Below the pieces are notes generated by a model. That model worked only from the letters and a program-made list of their open reading frames with translations. It was not told the DNA's origin and ran no database searches. This document shows positions 24,294-32,354 of a DNA stretch of 39,802 bases, piece after piece (positions within the stretch are counted from its first letter, which is position 1; each line of letters starts with the position of its first letter). Both the position numbers and the translations under genes were made by a program. The stretch spans positions 1-39,802 of the forward strand of contig CANSSG010000025.1 in assembly GCA_947649615.1 (NCBI GenBank), given 5' to 3'. This stretch comes from an uncultured Clostridia bacterium. Lineage in GTDB: Bacteria; Bacillota; Clostridia; Oscillospirales; Oscillospiraceae.

Positions 24294-25191
24294 CCGATTT
24301 TCCGCCCTCCTTTTTGTCCTTGGCAAGCAGGCCCTTTAAACTCTTGCGCTTTTTGCCGTTCGTGTCCTCGTCCTCCGGCGGCTGGGGCAGAAGCTCGTTG
24401 CGAAGAAGCTGCTCTAAGGTCTCGGTCATCAGGTGCCGCTTGAGCATCCCGCCTACCGCCACGGAAATGGAGCCGGTCTCCTCGCTGACCAGCACTACTA
24501 CCGCGTCAGAGTTCTCGCTCATGCCGATGCCCGCCCGGTGGCGCATCCCCAAATCACGGCTCAGGTTCACATTGCGGCTGAGGGGCAGCATGCAGCCCGC
24601 CCCCAGCACCCGGCCTTCCCGGACAATCACCGCGCCGTCGTGCATGGGCGCTTTTACAAAGAATATGTTTTTTAACAACTCCGAAGATACCTCCGCATCC
24701 AGCTTCGTGCCGCTGCGGAGCATCTCGTCCAACTGGTTCTTCCGCTCAAAGACAATCAGCGCGCCGGTGCGGGACTTGCTCATGTCGCCGCAGGCGGATA
24801 CCGTCTGGGAAATGGCGTCCTCTAACGTCTGGCGGTCTACCTGGGGCTTGGCAAACATCTGCAAAAAGGGGATTTGACTGCTGCCAAGCTGTTCCAGCCC
24901 GCGGCGAATCTCCGGCTGAAATAAGATGATCAGCGCCAGTACGCCCCACTCGACAATACGCTCAAGCACAAAGCTCAGCGCCAGCATCCGCTCCGCCGAC
25001 AGCCACATCAGCAGGATGACTACCAGCACCCCCTTGAGCAGCCGGGATGTATTGGTCTTTCGCACCAAGAGCAGCAGGCGGTAAATCAGATAAGCAATCA
25101 CCAGAATGTCCAGCACGTCCCATAATTGCAGGGAAAAGACGAAGTTGGTGAGCCTGTGGATGATTGCCGTCAGCACTTCCGTGAAATCCAT
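24286..25191 (-). CDS. cdaA: Diadenylate cyclase CdaA
   Basis: A 301-residue membrane enzyme that makes c-di-AMP from two ATP. Three N-terminal membrane helices (about 25-43, 50-68, 75-92) are followed by the DAC domain with DGA at 185-187 and RHR at 217-219, the two catalytic motifs, and the conserved RHRAGIGMSENSDAVVVLVS block. A charged lysine-rich tail of about 30 residues follows. CGGAGGGACG lies just before the ATG, and a consensus promoter is at 25231-25259. It heads the long minus-strand run of regions 2. Confidence 0.95.
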   Translation of the reverse strand: MDFTEVLTAIIHRLTNFVFSLQLWDVLDILVIAYLIYRLLLLVRKTNTSRLLKGVLVVILLMWLSAERMLALSFVLERIVEWGVLALIILFQPEIRRGLEQLGSSQIPFLQMFAKPQVDRQTLEDAISQTVSACGDMSKSRTGALIVFERKNQLDEMLRSGTKLDAEVSSELLKNIFFVKAPMHDGAVIVREGRVLGAGCMLPLSRNVNLSRDLGMRHRAGIGMSENSDAVVVLVSEETGSISVAVGGMLKRHLMTETLEQLLRNELLPQPPEDEDTNGKKRKSLKGLLAKDKKEGGKSDE

Positions 25192-25230
25192 GGCGTCCCT
25201 CCGTTGAAAATTATTCCATAAGCAGTTCCC

Positions 25231-25259
25231 ATTTTACTCTAAACCAGGGAAAATTGCAA
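25231..25259 (-). promoter_or_regulatory. Sigma-A promoter of cdaA
   Basis: On the minus strand TTGCAA (25254-25259), 17 bases and TAAAAT (25231-25236) lie 39 bases before the cdaA start. This promoter could serve cdaA through at least the J-domain gene. Elsewhere in the 25192-25558 gap are a terminator (25400-25427) and an inverted repeat AAATGCGC/GCGCATTT (25463 and 25517), but no gene was found. Confidence 0.75.
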
Positions 25260-25399
25260 CAAATTATCGCCCGGATTTTTCCCGCCCATTTTGCCGTTTT
25301 CTGTCGAAAATCACTTTTTTGCAGAGAATATGCCATAATTCATGAGAAAGGACAGGTAAATTCATAACTTTTTCTCAGAAATATTCACAAAAAGTTTAT

Positions 25400-25427
25400 A
25401 AGGGACGCGCATTCCGGCGCGTCCCTT
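25400..25427 (-). terminator. Terminator after the cysteine desulfurase-like gene
   Basis: A 10-bp stem (AAGGGACGCG / CGCGTCCCTT, 8-base loop) followed on the minus strand by ATAAACTTTTTG. It is about 130 bases past the class V aminotransferase stop. Confidence 0.6.
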
Positions 25428-25558
25428 GCGGCTCTCTTTCGTTTTTATGCGGTTCCCCGGCCAAATGCGCAAAACCACTGCCGGTCAGAATCCTGGGAAT
25501 AATGGGCGGCATAACCGCGCATTTAATGGTTTTTTGATGCTTTTACTGCGAAAAGGCG

Positions 25559-26665
25559 TCAGAGCATCGCCAGAACCGTTTCCGCTTCCTCCGGCGTGTT
25601 GAACGCCGAGACGGAAAAGCGAAGGGTCCCCGTCTCCCCGGTGCCTGCCGTCCGGTGGGCCAGCGGCGCGCAGTGCAGGCCTGCCCGTACGGCTACCCCC
25701 TGCTCCGCCAGGCGGTCCGCTAACGTCTCCGGCGGCATTTCCAGAGACAAAACGCTCAGAACCGCGCTCTCCCCTGCCGGGGCGTCGAATACACGGAAGC
25801 CGCCTTTGGCTTTCAGCCCCTCCGCCAGGCAGCGGACAACGTCCCACTCCCGGCGGCGGATAGCGTCCAAGCCACGGCTGCGGACGAATTTTATCCCCTC
25901 TAACAGGCCCGCCGCGCCGTGAACGTTCTGGGTGCCGGCCTCCAACCGGTCGGGCAGGAAGTCCGGCATCTCCTGCTGCCGGGACAGGCTGCCGGTGCCG
26001 CCCTCCATGAGAGCGGCCGGGGTTTGGCCCTCGCCGCACAGCAGCAGGCCTGTGCCTTGCGGCCCGTACAGCCCCTTGTGGCCCGGCATGGCGATATAGG
26101 CCGCCCCCCACCGCTTCATGCTGACCGGATGTATGCCGGCGGACTGGGAAGCATCCACGATCAGCGGCACACCCTTCTCGCGGCAGAGCGCCGCGATGTC
26201 GTCTATGGGCAGCGTGTAGCCGAATACATTGGATGTATGGGTGCAGATGACGGCCTTTACCCCGCCGTCCAATGCCTTGCGGAAGCCCTCCGCCATCTGG
26301 GCCGGGTCAAACAGCCTGCCGTTGACTATGCGGCAGGATACGTTGCCTATGGCATGGAGGGGCCGGGTGACGGCGTTGTGCTCATAGCCGGATATGGCTA
26401 CCATGTCGCCTGGGGCCACCAGCGTCCGGATGGCAATGTTCAGGCCGTGGGTAGCGTTGGCGGTCAAGATGACGTTTTCCGGCTGGGGGACGTCGAAAAG
26501 CGCCGCCGCCTCCATCCGGCAGCGCAGCATCAGTTCCGCCGCCGCGCGGGCGGCGGGGTGGTCGCCCCGCCCGGGGGTTGTCATCTGGCTTATGGCGTCC
26601 GCCACCGCAGCAGAGACGGACGCCGGTTTTTGCAGCGTGGTTGCCGCGCTGTCGAAGTAGATCAT
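25559..26665 (-). CDS. Cysteine desulfurase-like class V aminotransferase
   Basis: A 368-residue PLP enzyme. IYFDSAATT (2-10) begins the fold, EHNAVTRPLH lies near 95-104, DASQSAGIHP (171-180) contacts the cofactor, and Lys197 in MPGHKGLYGPQGTG is the Schiff-base lysine. RAGLHCAPLAH near 326-336 supplies the cysteine expected to carry a persulfide. These features fit the cysteine desulfurase subfamily often found beside DUF3343 genes, so mobilising sulfur or selenium is likely but not proven. CCAGGAGG lies 8 bases before ATG 26665. The DUF3343 gene is 63 bases upstream. Confidence 0.88.
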   Translation of the reverse strand: MIYFDSAATTLQKPASVSAAVADAISQMTTPGRGDHPAARAAAELMLRCRMEAAALFDVPQPENVILTANATHGLNIAIRTLVAPGDMVAISGYEHNAVTRPLHAIGNVSCRIVNGRLFDPAQMAEGFRKALDGGVKAVICTHTSNVFGYTLPIDDIAALCREKGVPLIVDASQSAGIHPVSMKRWGAAYIAMPGHKGLYGPQGTGLLLCGEGQTPAALMEGGTGSLSRQQEMPDFLPDRLEAGTQNVHGAAGLLEGIKFVRSRGLDAIRRREWDVVRCLAEGLKAKGGFRVFDAPAGESAVLSVLSLEMPPETLADRLAEQGVAVRAGLHCAPLAHRTAGTGETGTLRFSVSAFNTPEEAETVLAML

Positions 26666-26728
26666 GGCGTATCCTCCTGGAATGAATCGGGAGGGGCGGA
26701 GCCGCCGCATGGGCGGCTCCGCCTGCTG

Positions 26729-26983
26729 TTACATGGTAATTTCGCTGAGCGCTCCGCCGCCCTCGGCGTAAAATACGCGCATGGGGGCAAGGCCCTCCTG
26801 CCGCAGCAGTTCCATGGCGGCAGGGTAGTTCCCTCCCGATACCCGGACTGCGTAGCTGCATCCCCTGTCCGTCAGCCCCATGGGGGGACGGAAAAAACGG
26901 ACGGTGATCCCCGCCCGCTCCAAAACGCGGCTCATCCGCTGGGCATGGGTGATGGAGCGGCTCAACAGCAAATAGTAGGTCAA
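26729..26983 (-). CDS. DUF3343 protein, putative sulfur/selenium carrier
   Basis: An 84-residue protein with a beta-alpha-beta start YYLLLSRSITHAQRMSRVLE and a central DRGCSYAVRVSGG containing its only cysteine (about residue 48), the pattern of DUF3343. The family has been proposed as an Se/S carrier acting with a desulfurase, and the neighbour fits. The start codon is TTG at 26983 with GGGAGGCGG upstream. It lies after the ispF terminator, so it probably shares a separate transcript with the desulfurase. Confidence 0.8.
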   Translation of the reverse strand: MTYYLLLSRSITHAQRMSRVLERAGITVRFFRPPMGLTDRGCSYAVRVSGGNYPAAMELLRQEGLAPMRVFYAEGGGALSEITM

Positions 26984-27014
26984 TGATACCGCCTCCCGTC
27001 ACCAATATATGCAA

Positions 27015-27043
27015 AGAGGGAGACCTCTGTGCGGTCTCCCTCT
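27015..27043 (-). terminator. Terminator after ispF
   Basis: An 11-bp perfect stem (AGAGGGAGACC / GGTCTCCCTCT, 7-base loop) starts 4 bases past the ispF stop. On the minus strand it is followed by TTGCATATATT. Confidence 0.75.
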
Positions 27044-27047
27044 CTCG

Positions 27048-27530
27048 CTATTCTTGAAAAACTATCGCCACCGCCTGCGCCGCCATGCCGGAGCCGTCGC
27101 CAGTGAAGCCCAGCCTCTCCTCCGTCGTAGCTTTGACGCTGACCATTTCCAATCCGATGCACAGGTCAGAAGCGATGTTCTCCCGCATCTGCGGGATGTA
27201 CGGCGCTACCTTTGGCTTCTGCGCTACCAAAGTCACATCTACGTTGCCAATAGAAAAATTATGGGTGGCAAGGACTTCCCGGACTTGGCGCAGAAGGGCG
27301 CGGCTGTCCGCTCCTTCATACGCCGGGTCCGTGTCCGGAAACAAGCGGCCAATGTCGCCCAGCGCCGCCGCGCCTAACAGCGCGTCCATCAAAGCATGAA
27401 GCAGCACATCCGCGTCTGAATGGCCCAGCAGCCCCTTTTCCCACGGTACCGCCACTCCCCCCAGAACCAGGGGGCGGCCCTCTGTCAGACGGTGTACGTC
27501 ATAGCCTTGCCCAATGCGCGGAATGCTCAT
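27048..27530 (-). CDS. ispF: 2-C-methyl-D-erythritol 2,4-cyclodiphosphate synthase
   Basis: A 160-residue enzyme of the non-mevalonate isoprenoid pathway. It forms the cyclic diphosphate from CDP-methylerythritol 2-phosphate. Metal ligands Asp11, His13 and His45 are present in [10 protein letters not shown] and [15 protein letters not shown], and [18 protein letters not shown] is the C-terminal signature. Length is standard. The start overlaps the ispD stop by 4 bases, pairing two enzymes of the same pathway. Confidence 0.96.
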   Translation of the reverse strand: MSIPRIGQGYDVHRLTEGRPLVLGGVAVPWEKGLLGHSDADVLLHALMDALLGAAALGDIGRLFPDTDPAYEGADSRALLRQVREVLATHNFSIGNVDVTLVAQKPKVAPYIPQMRENIASDLCIGLEMVSVKATTEERLGFTGDGSGMAAQAVAIVFQE

Positions 27531-28264
27531 GGCTGAACCTCCCGCCGGTGCAGAAGCTCGGCCGCAAGAACCAAATCCTCTGGCGTCGTAATCTTAATGT
27601 TCTCGTAGGAGCCGTCTGTTAAGTATATCTCCTTGCCAAGCATTTCTACCGCCGCGCAGTCGTCCGTCACCACTTCGCCGGACGCTCTCGCCTTCTCCAG
27701 CGCCGCGCGGAGCAGCGCCGCGTCAAATACCTGCGGCGTCTGGACGGCCCGCAGCGACGAGCGGTCAGGCGTGGATGCGACTTTGCCGTCCTGGACGATC
27801 TTAATCGTGTCCTTGACCGGTACAGCGGGGGCTGCGGCGTTGGTCCGGTGGGCTAATGCAATGGTGCGGTCAATCAGCTCCGGCGAAGCCAGCGGACGGG
27901 CGCCGTCGTGGACGGCCAGAAAATCCGCCTCCGTGCGGCACTCCTGCACGGCCAGGTACACCGATTCCAAACGGGTCTCACCGCCGCGGATGATTTTTAC
28001 CGGCTTCGCAACGCCATATATCTTGCATATGTCGCCAAATAAGATCAAATCCTCCTCGCGGGCCGCTATCACAATCTCATCCGTCAAAGCCGCCCGGTCA
28101 ATGGCCAGCAGCGTGTGGGCCAGCACAGGTACGCCGTCAATGGGCTGCATCAGCTTGTTCTCGCCGCCCATGCGGCGGGAAGACCCGGCCGCCGCAACAA
28201 TTACACTGCAATACGGGTGGGCCGCATGGCCCCTTCGGTGAAATAGTTTGGAAAATAGATTCAT
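27527..28264 (-). CDS. ispD: 2-C-methyl-D-erythritol 4-phosphate cytidylyltransferase
   Basis: A 245-residue cytidylyltransferase of the non-mevalonate pathway. The nucleotide-binding loop is [14 protein letters not shown] (about 24-37). Also visible are VHDGARPL and VPVKDTIK, and the C-terminal [17 protein letters not shown]. About 16 residues precede the usual start of the family, which is a mild extension. The ATG overlaps the carD stop by 4 bases. carD-ispD-ispF is a common order in Firmicutes. Confidence 0.95.
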   Translation of the reverse strand: MNLFSKLFHRRGHAAHPYCSVIVAAAGSSRRMGGENKLMQPIDGVPVLAHTLLAIDRAALTDEIVIAAREEDLILFGDICKIYGVAKPVKIIRGGETRLESVYLAVQECRTEADFLAVHDGARPLASPELIDRTIALAHRTNAAAPAVPVKDTIKIVQDGKVASTPDRSSLRAVQTPQVFDAALLRAALEKARASGEVVTDDCAAVEMLGKEIYLTDGSYENIKITTPEDLVLAAELLHRREVQP

Positions 28265-28758
28265 GTGGCTTCCATTCCTCCTGCGGCGGCGGTGTGAACC
28301 CGCTGCTCCAAGTCGCTGTAGTTCTCTCCCGTGGACAAAACCATCTCGGATATCAAGATCTGCTTGGCTGTGCGCAGCATCTTCCGCTCCCCGGTGGACA
28401 GGCCCTTCTCATGCTCCCGGTGGAGCAGCCCCTTCATGACCCGGGCCACCTCGTAGAGGTCGCCGCTCTTCAGCTTTTCCATATTCTCACGATACCGCTG
28501 GTTCCAGCTTCCTACAAAACGCTCCACTTCCAGGCCCGCTATGTCCTGGATAAGCTGGTATATCCGGCCGATGTCCCATACGCCCCGCAGGCCGTTGGTC
28601 TCGCCGGAAGCGGTGGGAATCTTGAGCGTCAAGCCGCCTACAGGCATCCGAAACACATAGTAATCCTGCTTTTCGCCCGCTACCATTTCCGTCACAATGT
28701 CGTCGATGACGCCCGCCCCGTGCATGGGGTGGGCAACCTTGTCCCCTATGCGAAACAT
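28261..28758 (-). CDS. carD: CarD-family transcription factor
   Basis: A 165-residue regulator that binds RNA polymerase beta and stabilises open promoter complexes. The N-terminal Tudor-like CarD_TRCF domain has FRIGDKVAHPMHGAGVI (2-18) and a VGGLTLKIPTAS loop. The C-terminal helical domain holds WNQRYRENMEKLKSGDLYEV and KMLRTAKQILISEM. Length is typical. GGGAGGCGG lies just before the start, and a promoter candidate is at 28820-28848. It heads the carD-ispD-ispF operon. Confidence 0.93.
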   Translation of the reverse strand: MFRIGDKVAHPMHGAGVIDDIVTEMVAGEKQDYYVFRMPVGGLTLKIPTASGETNGLRGVWDIGRIYQLIQDIAGLEVERFVGSWNQRYRENMEKLKSGDLYEVARVMKGLLHREHEKGLSTGERKMLRTAKQILISEMVLSTGENYSDLEQRVHTAAAGGMEAT

Positions 28759-28819
28759 ATTCCTACCGCCTCCCTTTCATTCCCGTTTCGTTTACGCCTC
28801 TTTCGTGCCAGATATATAC

Positions 28820-28848
28820 ATCTTACACCCGGTTTTGGGAAATAGCAA
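28820..28848 (-). promoter_or_regulatory. Candidate sigma-A promoter of carD
   Basis: On the minus strand TTGCTA (28843-28848), 17 bases and TAAGAT (28820-28825) lie 61 bases before carD. Each box matches consensus at 4 of 6 positions, so the assignment is moderate. Confidence 0.45.
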
Positions 28849-28895
28849 GGGCAAAATTGTATTTTGTGGATTTTTTAGCGAAAATTTCCGGTTTT

Positions 28896-29846
28896 TTATG
28901 CCGCAGGCGTACCTTCTCCGCCTGTCTGGCCGGGAAAATGCGGCGTGGGCGGCTCCCCCGCCGGGAAGTGCAGCCGTACCCGCAGAACCCCTTCCCGCCA
29001 ATCCGCCGTGACCGATCCGTCCATCTGCTCCATCAGATGCCGGGCAATGGAGAGGCCGATGCCCGTCCCCTGCCCGCCGGACTCTACCGTGAAATAGCGG
29101 TCGAACAGCTTCTCCGCCAGCACCGGGGTCAAGGAGGGGGCTGCATTGGAAAAAGTCAGCGTCCCATTCTCTTCCAGCGTGATGTTAAGGTCTCCCCCGC
29201 TGTACTTGGCCGCGTTGGACAGTACGTTGCTCAGGACGCGGCGCAGGGCCTCCGGGTCCACTGGGCGGACTACCTGGGCCTCCGGCAGGGCCACGGCGGG
29301 CGTGATGCCCTTCGCCGTGAGTACCGCGTACCAAGCGGCCAGGCTTTCCTCCACCGCCCGGTTCAGGCTTACCATTTCACGGCGCGGCGCTTTTCCGGCG
29401 GACAGGACCGCGGAATAGCGGAAAAATTCCTCCGTCAACTCCCGCAGATGGTCTGTCCTGCCCCGGATGCATGCCAGGTACCGGGCCGCCGCTTCGCTCA
29501 TCTCCTCCCCTTCCAGCAGGTCGAGATAGCCGCAAATCGCCGTCAGCGGCGTACGGAGGTCGTGGGTGATGTTGGTAATGGCGTCCTTCAATTCCCGGTC
29601 GCCCTGCTGGCAGCGGCGGCGCTCCTGGCGCAGCAGGCGGAGCTGGCTGTTTAGTCCCGCCGCAAGACGGCACATGGCTTTATCCCGGCTGGGGATGGAC
29701 AGGAGTGTGTTGGTGTCGGTTTCCAGGCGTTCCTGCAAACCACGGCGAAGCTCCTCCGCCGAACGGCGGAGGAGCTGGATTTTCCAGAGCAGGAGCAAAA
29801 CTGCCAGAAGCAACAGGACGCACAGAATGTACGGGACATACCCCAT
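28896..29846 (-). CDS. Sensor histidine kinase of an ABC-transporter two-component system
   Basis: A 316-residue kinase with a single short N-terminal membrane helix (about 4-21) and no extracellular sensor. A coiled linker (22-85) leads to the HisKA domain with phospho-acceptor His95 in NITHDLRTPL, then the ATPase domain: N box NVLSNAAKYSGG and G box GQGTGIGLSIARHL. With so little outside the membrane it may sense its signal through the adjacent transporter, as in bacitracin-type sensing systems; this is inference. It is last in the cassette, 9 bases after the third permease, and its presumed partner regulator is 3.5 kb upstream. Confidence 0.92.
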   Translation of the reverse strand: MGYVPYILCVLLLLAVLLLLWKIQLLRRSAEELRRGLQERLETDTNTLLSIPSRDKAMCRLAAGLNSQLRLLRQERRRCQQGDRELKDAITNITHDLRTPLTAICGYLDLLEGEEMSEAAARYLACIRGRTDHLRELTEEFFRYSAVLSAGKAPRREMVSLNRAVEESLAAWYAVLTAKGITPAVALPEAQVVRPVDPEALRRVLSNVLSNAAKYSGGDLNITLEENGTLTFSNAAPSLTPVLAEKLFDRYFTVESGGQGTGIGLSIARHLMEQMDGSVTADWREGVLRVRLHFPAGEPPTPHFPGQTGGEGTPAA

Positions 29847-29855
29847 GGGAAAACC

Positions 29856-30698
29856 TCACTTCAAATCTTTTTTCCGGAATACCGCCACCCCCGCCGCCGT
29901 GCTGAAGGCTGCGGCGAGCAGGCTCACCAGCGGCAGGCGGACCGGGCAGGCCTTCATCTCCGAGAGCAGTTCTACCGCCTGGCAGCCCGGAAGATCGTAC
30001 AAAATCTCAAAAACCTTCCGCTTGGCGCCTGGGACATAACCGGCGTTCGGCATGGCTTCCTGCACCACAATCTGGCCGTTCTCCACATACTCCCGGGCGG
30101 GGATCATAAGCGGCTCGGACAGGCGGGAATTCATGTATATCCCTAAAAACAGCAGGAAATAGGCCGCAAAGATGCAGATGACGGCAACCACTGCCTTGTT
30201 CTGGTTCAGCATGGCAATCATGGTATACAGCGCGCACATGGCGCCCGTCATAATAAACCCGCACAGGGTAAACCACAATACGGACGAAAGCGGGATGGTA
30301 AACATCCCCATCATCGGGATGCCAAAGGCCAGCATTGGCAGGATATACGCCAGGCAAGCCAGCACTCCCGCCGCCGCGCATACTATTAAATTCGCCAGAT
30401 AGACGGCGGCGCGGCTGTGGCCTACGGTGAGTTTATTGCGGACGGACCCGTCGCTGTACTCCGTGCCGACGTAAAGACTGCAAAAGGCGGACAGCACTAC
30501 GCTGCTGACCAGGACAAAGATGCCATACCGGTTTTCCAGCGGCACAGGCACCCCCTGCCGGACTGCCCCGGCGGTGAGGGCAAGCTCCAATAAGCTCACC
30601 GCCGCCATCACCGCCAGCGTTGCCCAGAAGGACACGCTGCGCCAGAGCCGGAAGAAATTGGCCTTCAGCAGCAGGTTGACGCTCAATTTGCCACCCAT
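29856..30698 (-). CDS. ABC transporter permease, third of three paralogues
   Basis: A 280-residue integral membrane protein with six predicted helices in the ABC-2/lantibiotic-immunity style. After the first helix comes GTEYSDGSVRNKLTVGHSRA, shared with the next two permeases, and the C-terminus is FRKKDLK. The start at 30698 shares one base with the stop of the previous gene, and AAAGGA lies 10 bases upstream. The frame stays open for another 83 codons, but that would lie inside the upstream gene. Probable role: export or immunity against a peptide or drug, together with the ATPase and the two other permeases. Confidence 0.88.
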   Translation of the reverse strand: MGGKLSVNLLLKANFFRLWRSVSFWATLAVMAAVSLLELALTAGAVRQGVPVPLENRYGIFVLVSSVVLSAFCSLYVGTEYSDGSVRNKLTVGHSRAAVYLANLIVCAAAGVLACLAYILPMLAFGIPMMGMFTIPLSSVLWFTLCGFIMTGAMCALYTMIAMLNQNKAVVAVICIFAAYFLLFLGIYMNSRLSEPLMIPAREYVENGQIVVQEAMPNAGYVPGAKRKVFEILYDLPGCQAVELLSEMKACPVRLPLVSLLAAAFSTAAGVAVFRKKDLK

Positions 30699-31519
30699 CA
30701 CTTCAAGTCCTTTCTCCGGAACACCGCCAGCCCGGTCCCCGTGCCGGCCGCTATAACAGCCAGGCTCAAAAGGGGCATCCGCCAGAGATGGGGCGTATCC
30801 AGCCGGCTGACCTGGATATACTGCCCCGTAGGCAGCGTGTCCACCAGCATGCGCCAGAAGGCCAGCCGCGCCTCCCCGTTCTCCACCGGATATTCGCCGG
30901 CAAGCCCCCGCTCGACATGCTGTATCTCGCTGAAAGCGGATGCACATACCAGCGCCGCCGCTACCACCAGCAGCAGCGCCGCAATGGACGCCGCCGTTTT
31001 ATTGCCCAGCGCCGTTACCAGCAGCTTCACCAGCGCGGCGTACGCCGCCCGCGCCAGCAGGGCCACGGCAATCCAAGCCAGCATTTGCCCCACCGGAACC
31101 CGCAGCAGGACGCCGGACATCCCCCAAACGGGATACACGCACAACGCGCCCGCCAGCGTCAGATACAGCACGTCCAGCGCCACCGGCGCCAGTACGCAGG
31201 TAAGCAAATCGGCCAGATACACCGCACTGCGCGTATGCCCGACAATCAGCTTGTTCCGGAGGGTGTTGCCGCTGTAATCCGTCCCCAGATAAACGCTCAG
31301 CATCGGCGCGATAATCAGGGTCGGGACGGGCAGGTACCCCATCAGGCCGTATCCGGCGGTAAGTACAGATTCCATTGTGTAGCGTCCGGTTCCAGTCGCA
31401 TAATGATCCCAGCAGACCAGCACCACCAGCGCCGTATACGCCAGCTCCGCCAGCAGCGCGAACAGGAACACCCTGCTCCGAACCAGCCGGCATAAGTTTG
31501 CATGCAGCAGATTCCTCAT
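30698..31519 (-). CDS. ABC transporter permease, second of three paralogues
   Basis: A 273-residue membrane protein with about six helices. It carries LGTDYSGNTLRNKLIVGHTR (the family block also in its two neighbours) and ends FRRKDLK. Compared with its neighbours it has a long extracellular loop (after EIQHVERGLAGEYPVENGE). A GGGGGG run lies upstream of the start. It is 10 bases after the first permease and touches the third. The substrate is unknown. Confidence 0.88.
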   Translation of the reverse strand: MRNLLHANLCRLVRSRVFLFALLAELAYTALVVLVCWDHYATGTGRYTMESVLTAGYGLMGYLPVPTLIIAPMLSVYLGTDYSGNTLRNKLIVGHTRSAVYLADLLTCVLAPVALDVLYLTLAGALCVYPVWGMSGVLLRVPVGQMLAWIAVALLARAAYAALVKLLVTALGNKTAASIAALLLVVAAALVCASAFSEIQHVERGLAGEYPVENGEARLAFWRMLVDTLPTGQYIQVSRLDTPHLWRMPLLSLAVIAAGTGTGLAVFRRKDLK

Positions 31520-31529
31520 ATACGCCCCC

Positions 31530-32354
31530 CTATTTCAAGTCCTTCCGCGCAAAGAGCCGCAGGCCCCCAAGCGTGAACACCGCCGTAACGCCCGCCGAAC
31601 ACAGCAGCATCCTTACCGGGCGCTCTATACTGATATTTTGCAGTAAGGAGGACTGCCCTGTGGGCAGGAGGTCCACTGCAAACTCGTAGACTTCCCGCTG
31701 GATGCCGGAAATGTAGTAGGGGTTTGGCTCCGTAATGACCGAGGGTGCTTCCTCTCCGAAGGACACGATCGCCTTAGTGATGGTTTCCGGCTCATGGAGG
31801 GCGCTCTCAAAAAAGCCGGATACCAGCGCCAGCATCAGCCACACAGAGATCGTAATAACGGTCGCGGAACGGCGGTCATTAAGCAGGCCGATGAAGGTAT
31901 TGATGGCGGAAAACGCCGCCGTATAGCCCACGATGATTGCAACACACAGCAATGTCCCGCCAAAACCGATGGTCAAGAATCCCAGGAACGGCACTCCCGC
32001 CAGACCGCCAATCAGCCACGCCACCGCGATGCTCAAAGACGCGGGGAAGACCGTAAGGAAACTGGACAAATAGACCTCCCGGCGGGTATGCCCCACAGCA
32101 AGCTTGTTGCGTATCGTACCCTCGCTGTACTCCACAGAGAGGAACATGCAGGTGAACATGGCGTAGAAAAACCCCATCCCCGCCGACGGGCGGAAATAAA
32201 ACCCGTCAAGGTCTGTCAAGGCTCCCTTTTCCGCGTTTTCCAGGCACCAGAGGATCATGAATCCGATAGAGCATCCCAGGGTTGTAAACAGGCAGCTATA
32301 GAACATATTGTCCCGTTTCAGCCGGAAGAAATTGGCCCGCAGGAGGTTATTCAT
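31530..32354 (-). CDS. ABC transporter permease, first of three paralogues
   Basis: A 274-residue membrane protein with about six helices, the block SVEYSEGTIRNKLAVGHTRR after the second helix, and the C-terminus LFARKDLK. Start 32354 is chosen because GGGAGG lies 8 bases before it; an in-frame GTG at 32363 is too close to that site. It overlaps the ATPase gene by 8 bases. It and the two permeases after it are about the same length and share both the RNKLxVGH block and the RKDLK end, so they arose by duplication. Confidence 0.88.
   Translation of the reverse strand: MNNLLRANFFRLKRDNMFYSCLFTTLGCSIGFMILWCLENAEKGALTDLDGFYFRPSAGMGFFYAMFTCMFLSVEYSEGTIRNKLAVGHTRREVYLSSFLTVFPASLSIAVAWLIGGLAGVPFLGFLTIGFGGTLLCVAIIVGYTAAFSAINTFIGLLNDRRSATVITISVWLMLALVSGFFESALHEPETITKAIVSFGEEAPSVITEPNPYYISGIQREVYEFAVDLLPTGQSSLLQNISIERPVRMLLCSAGVTAVFTLGGLRLFARKDLK

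Noticed and set aside
25463-25524. Inverted repeat AAATGCGC / GCGCATTT with a 46-base loop after the desulfurase gene
   Set aside because: The stem is only 8 bp with a long loop, and nothing links it to a known element.
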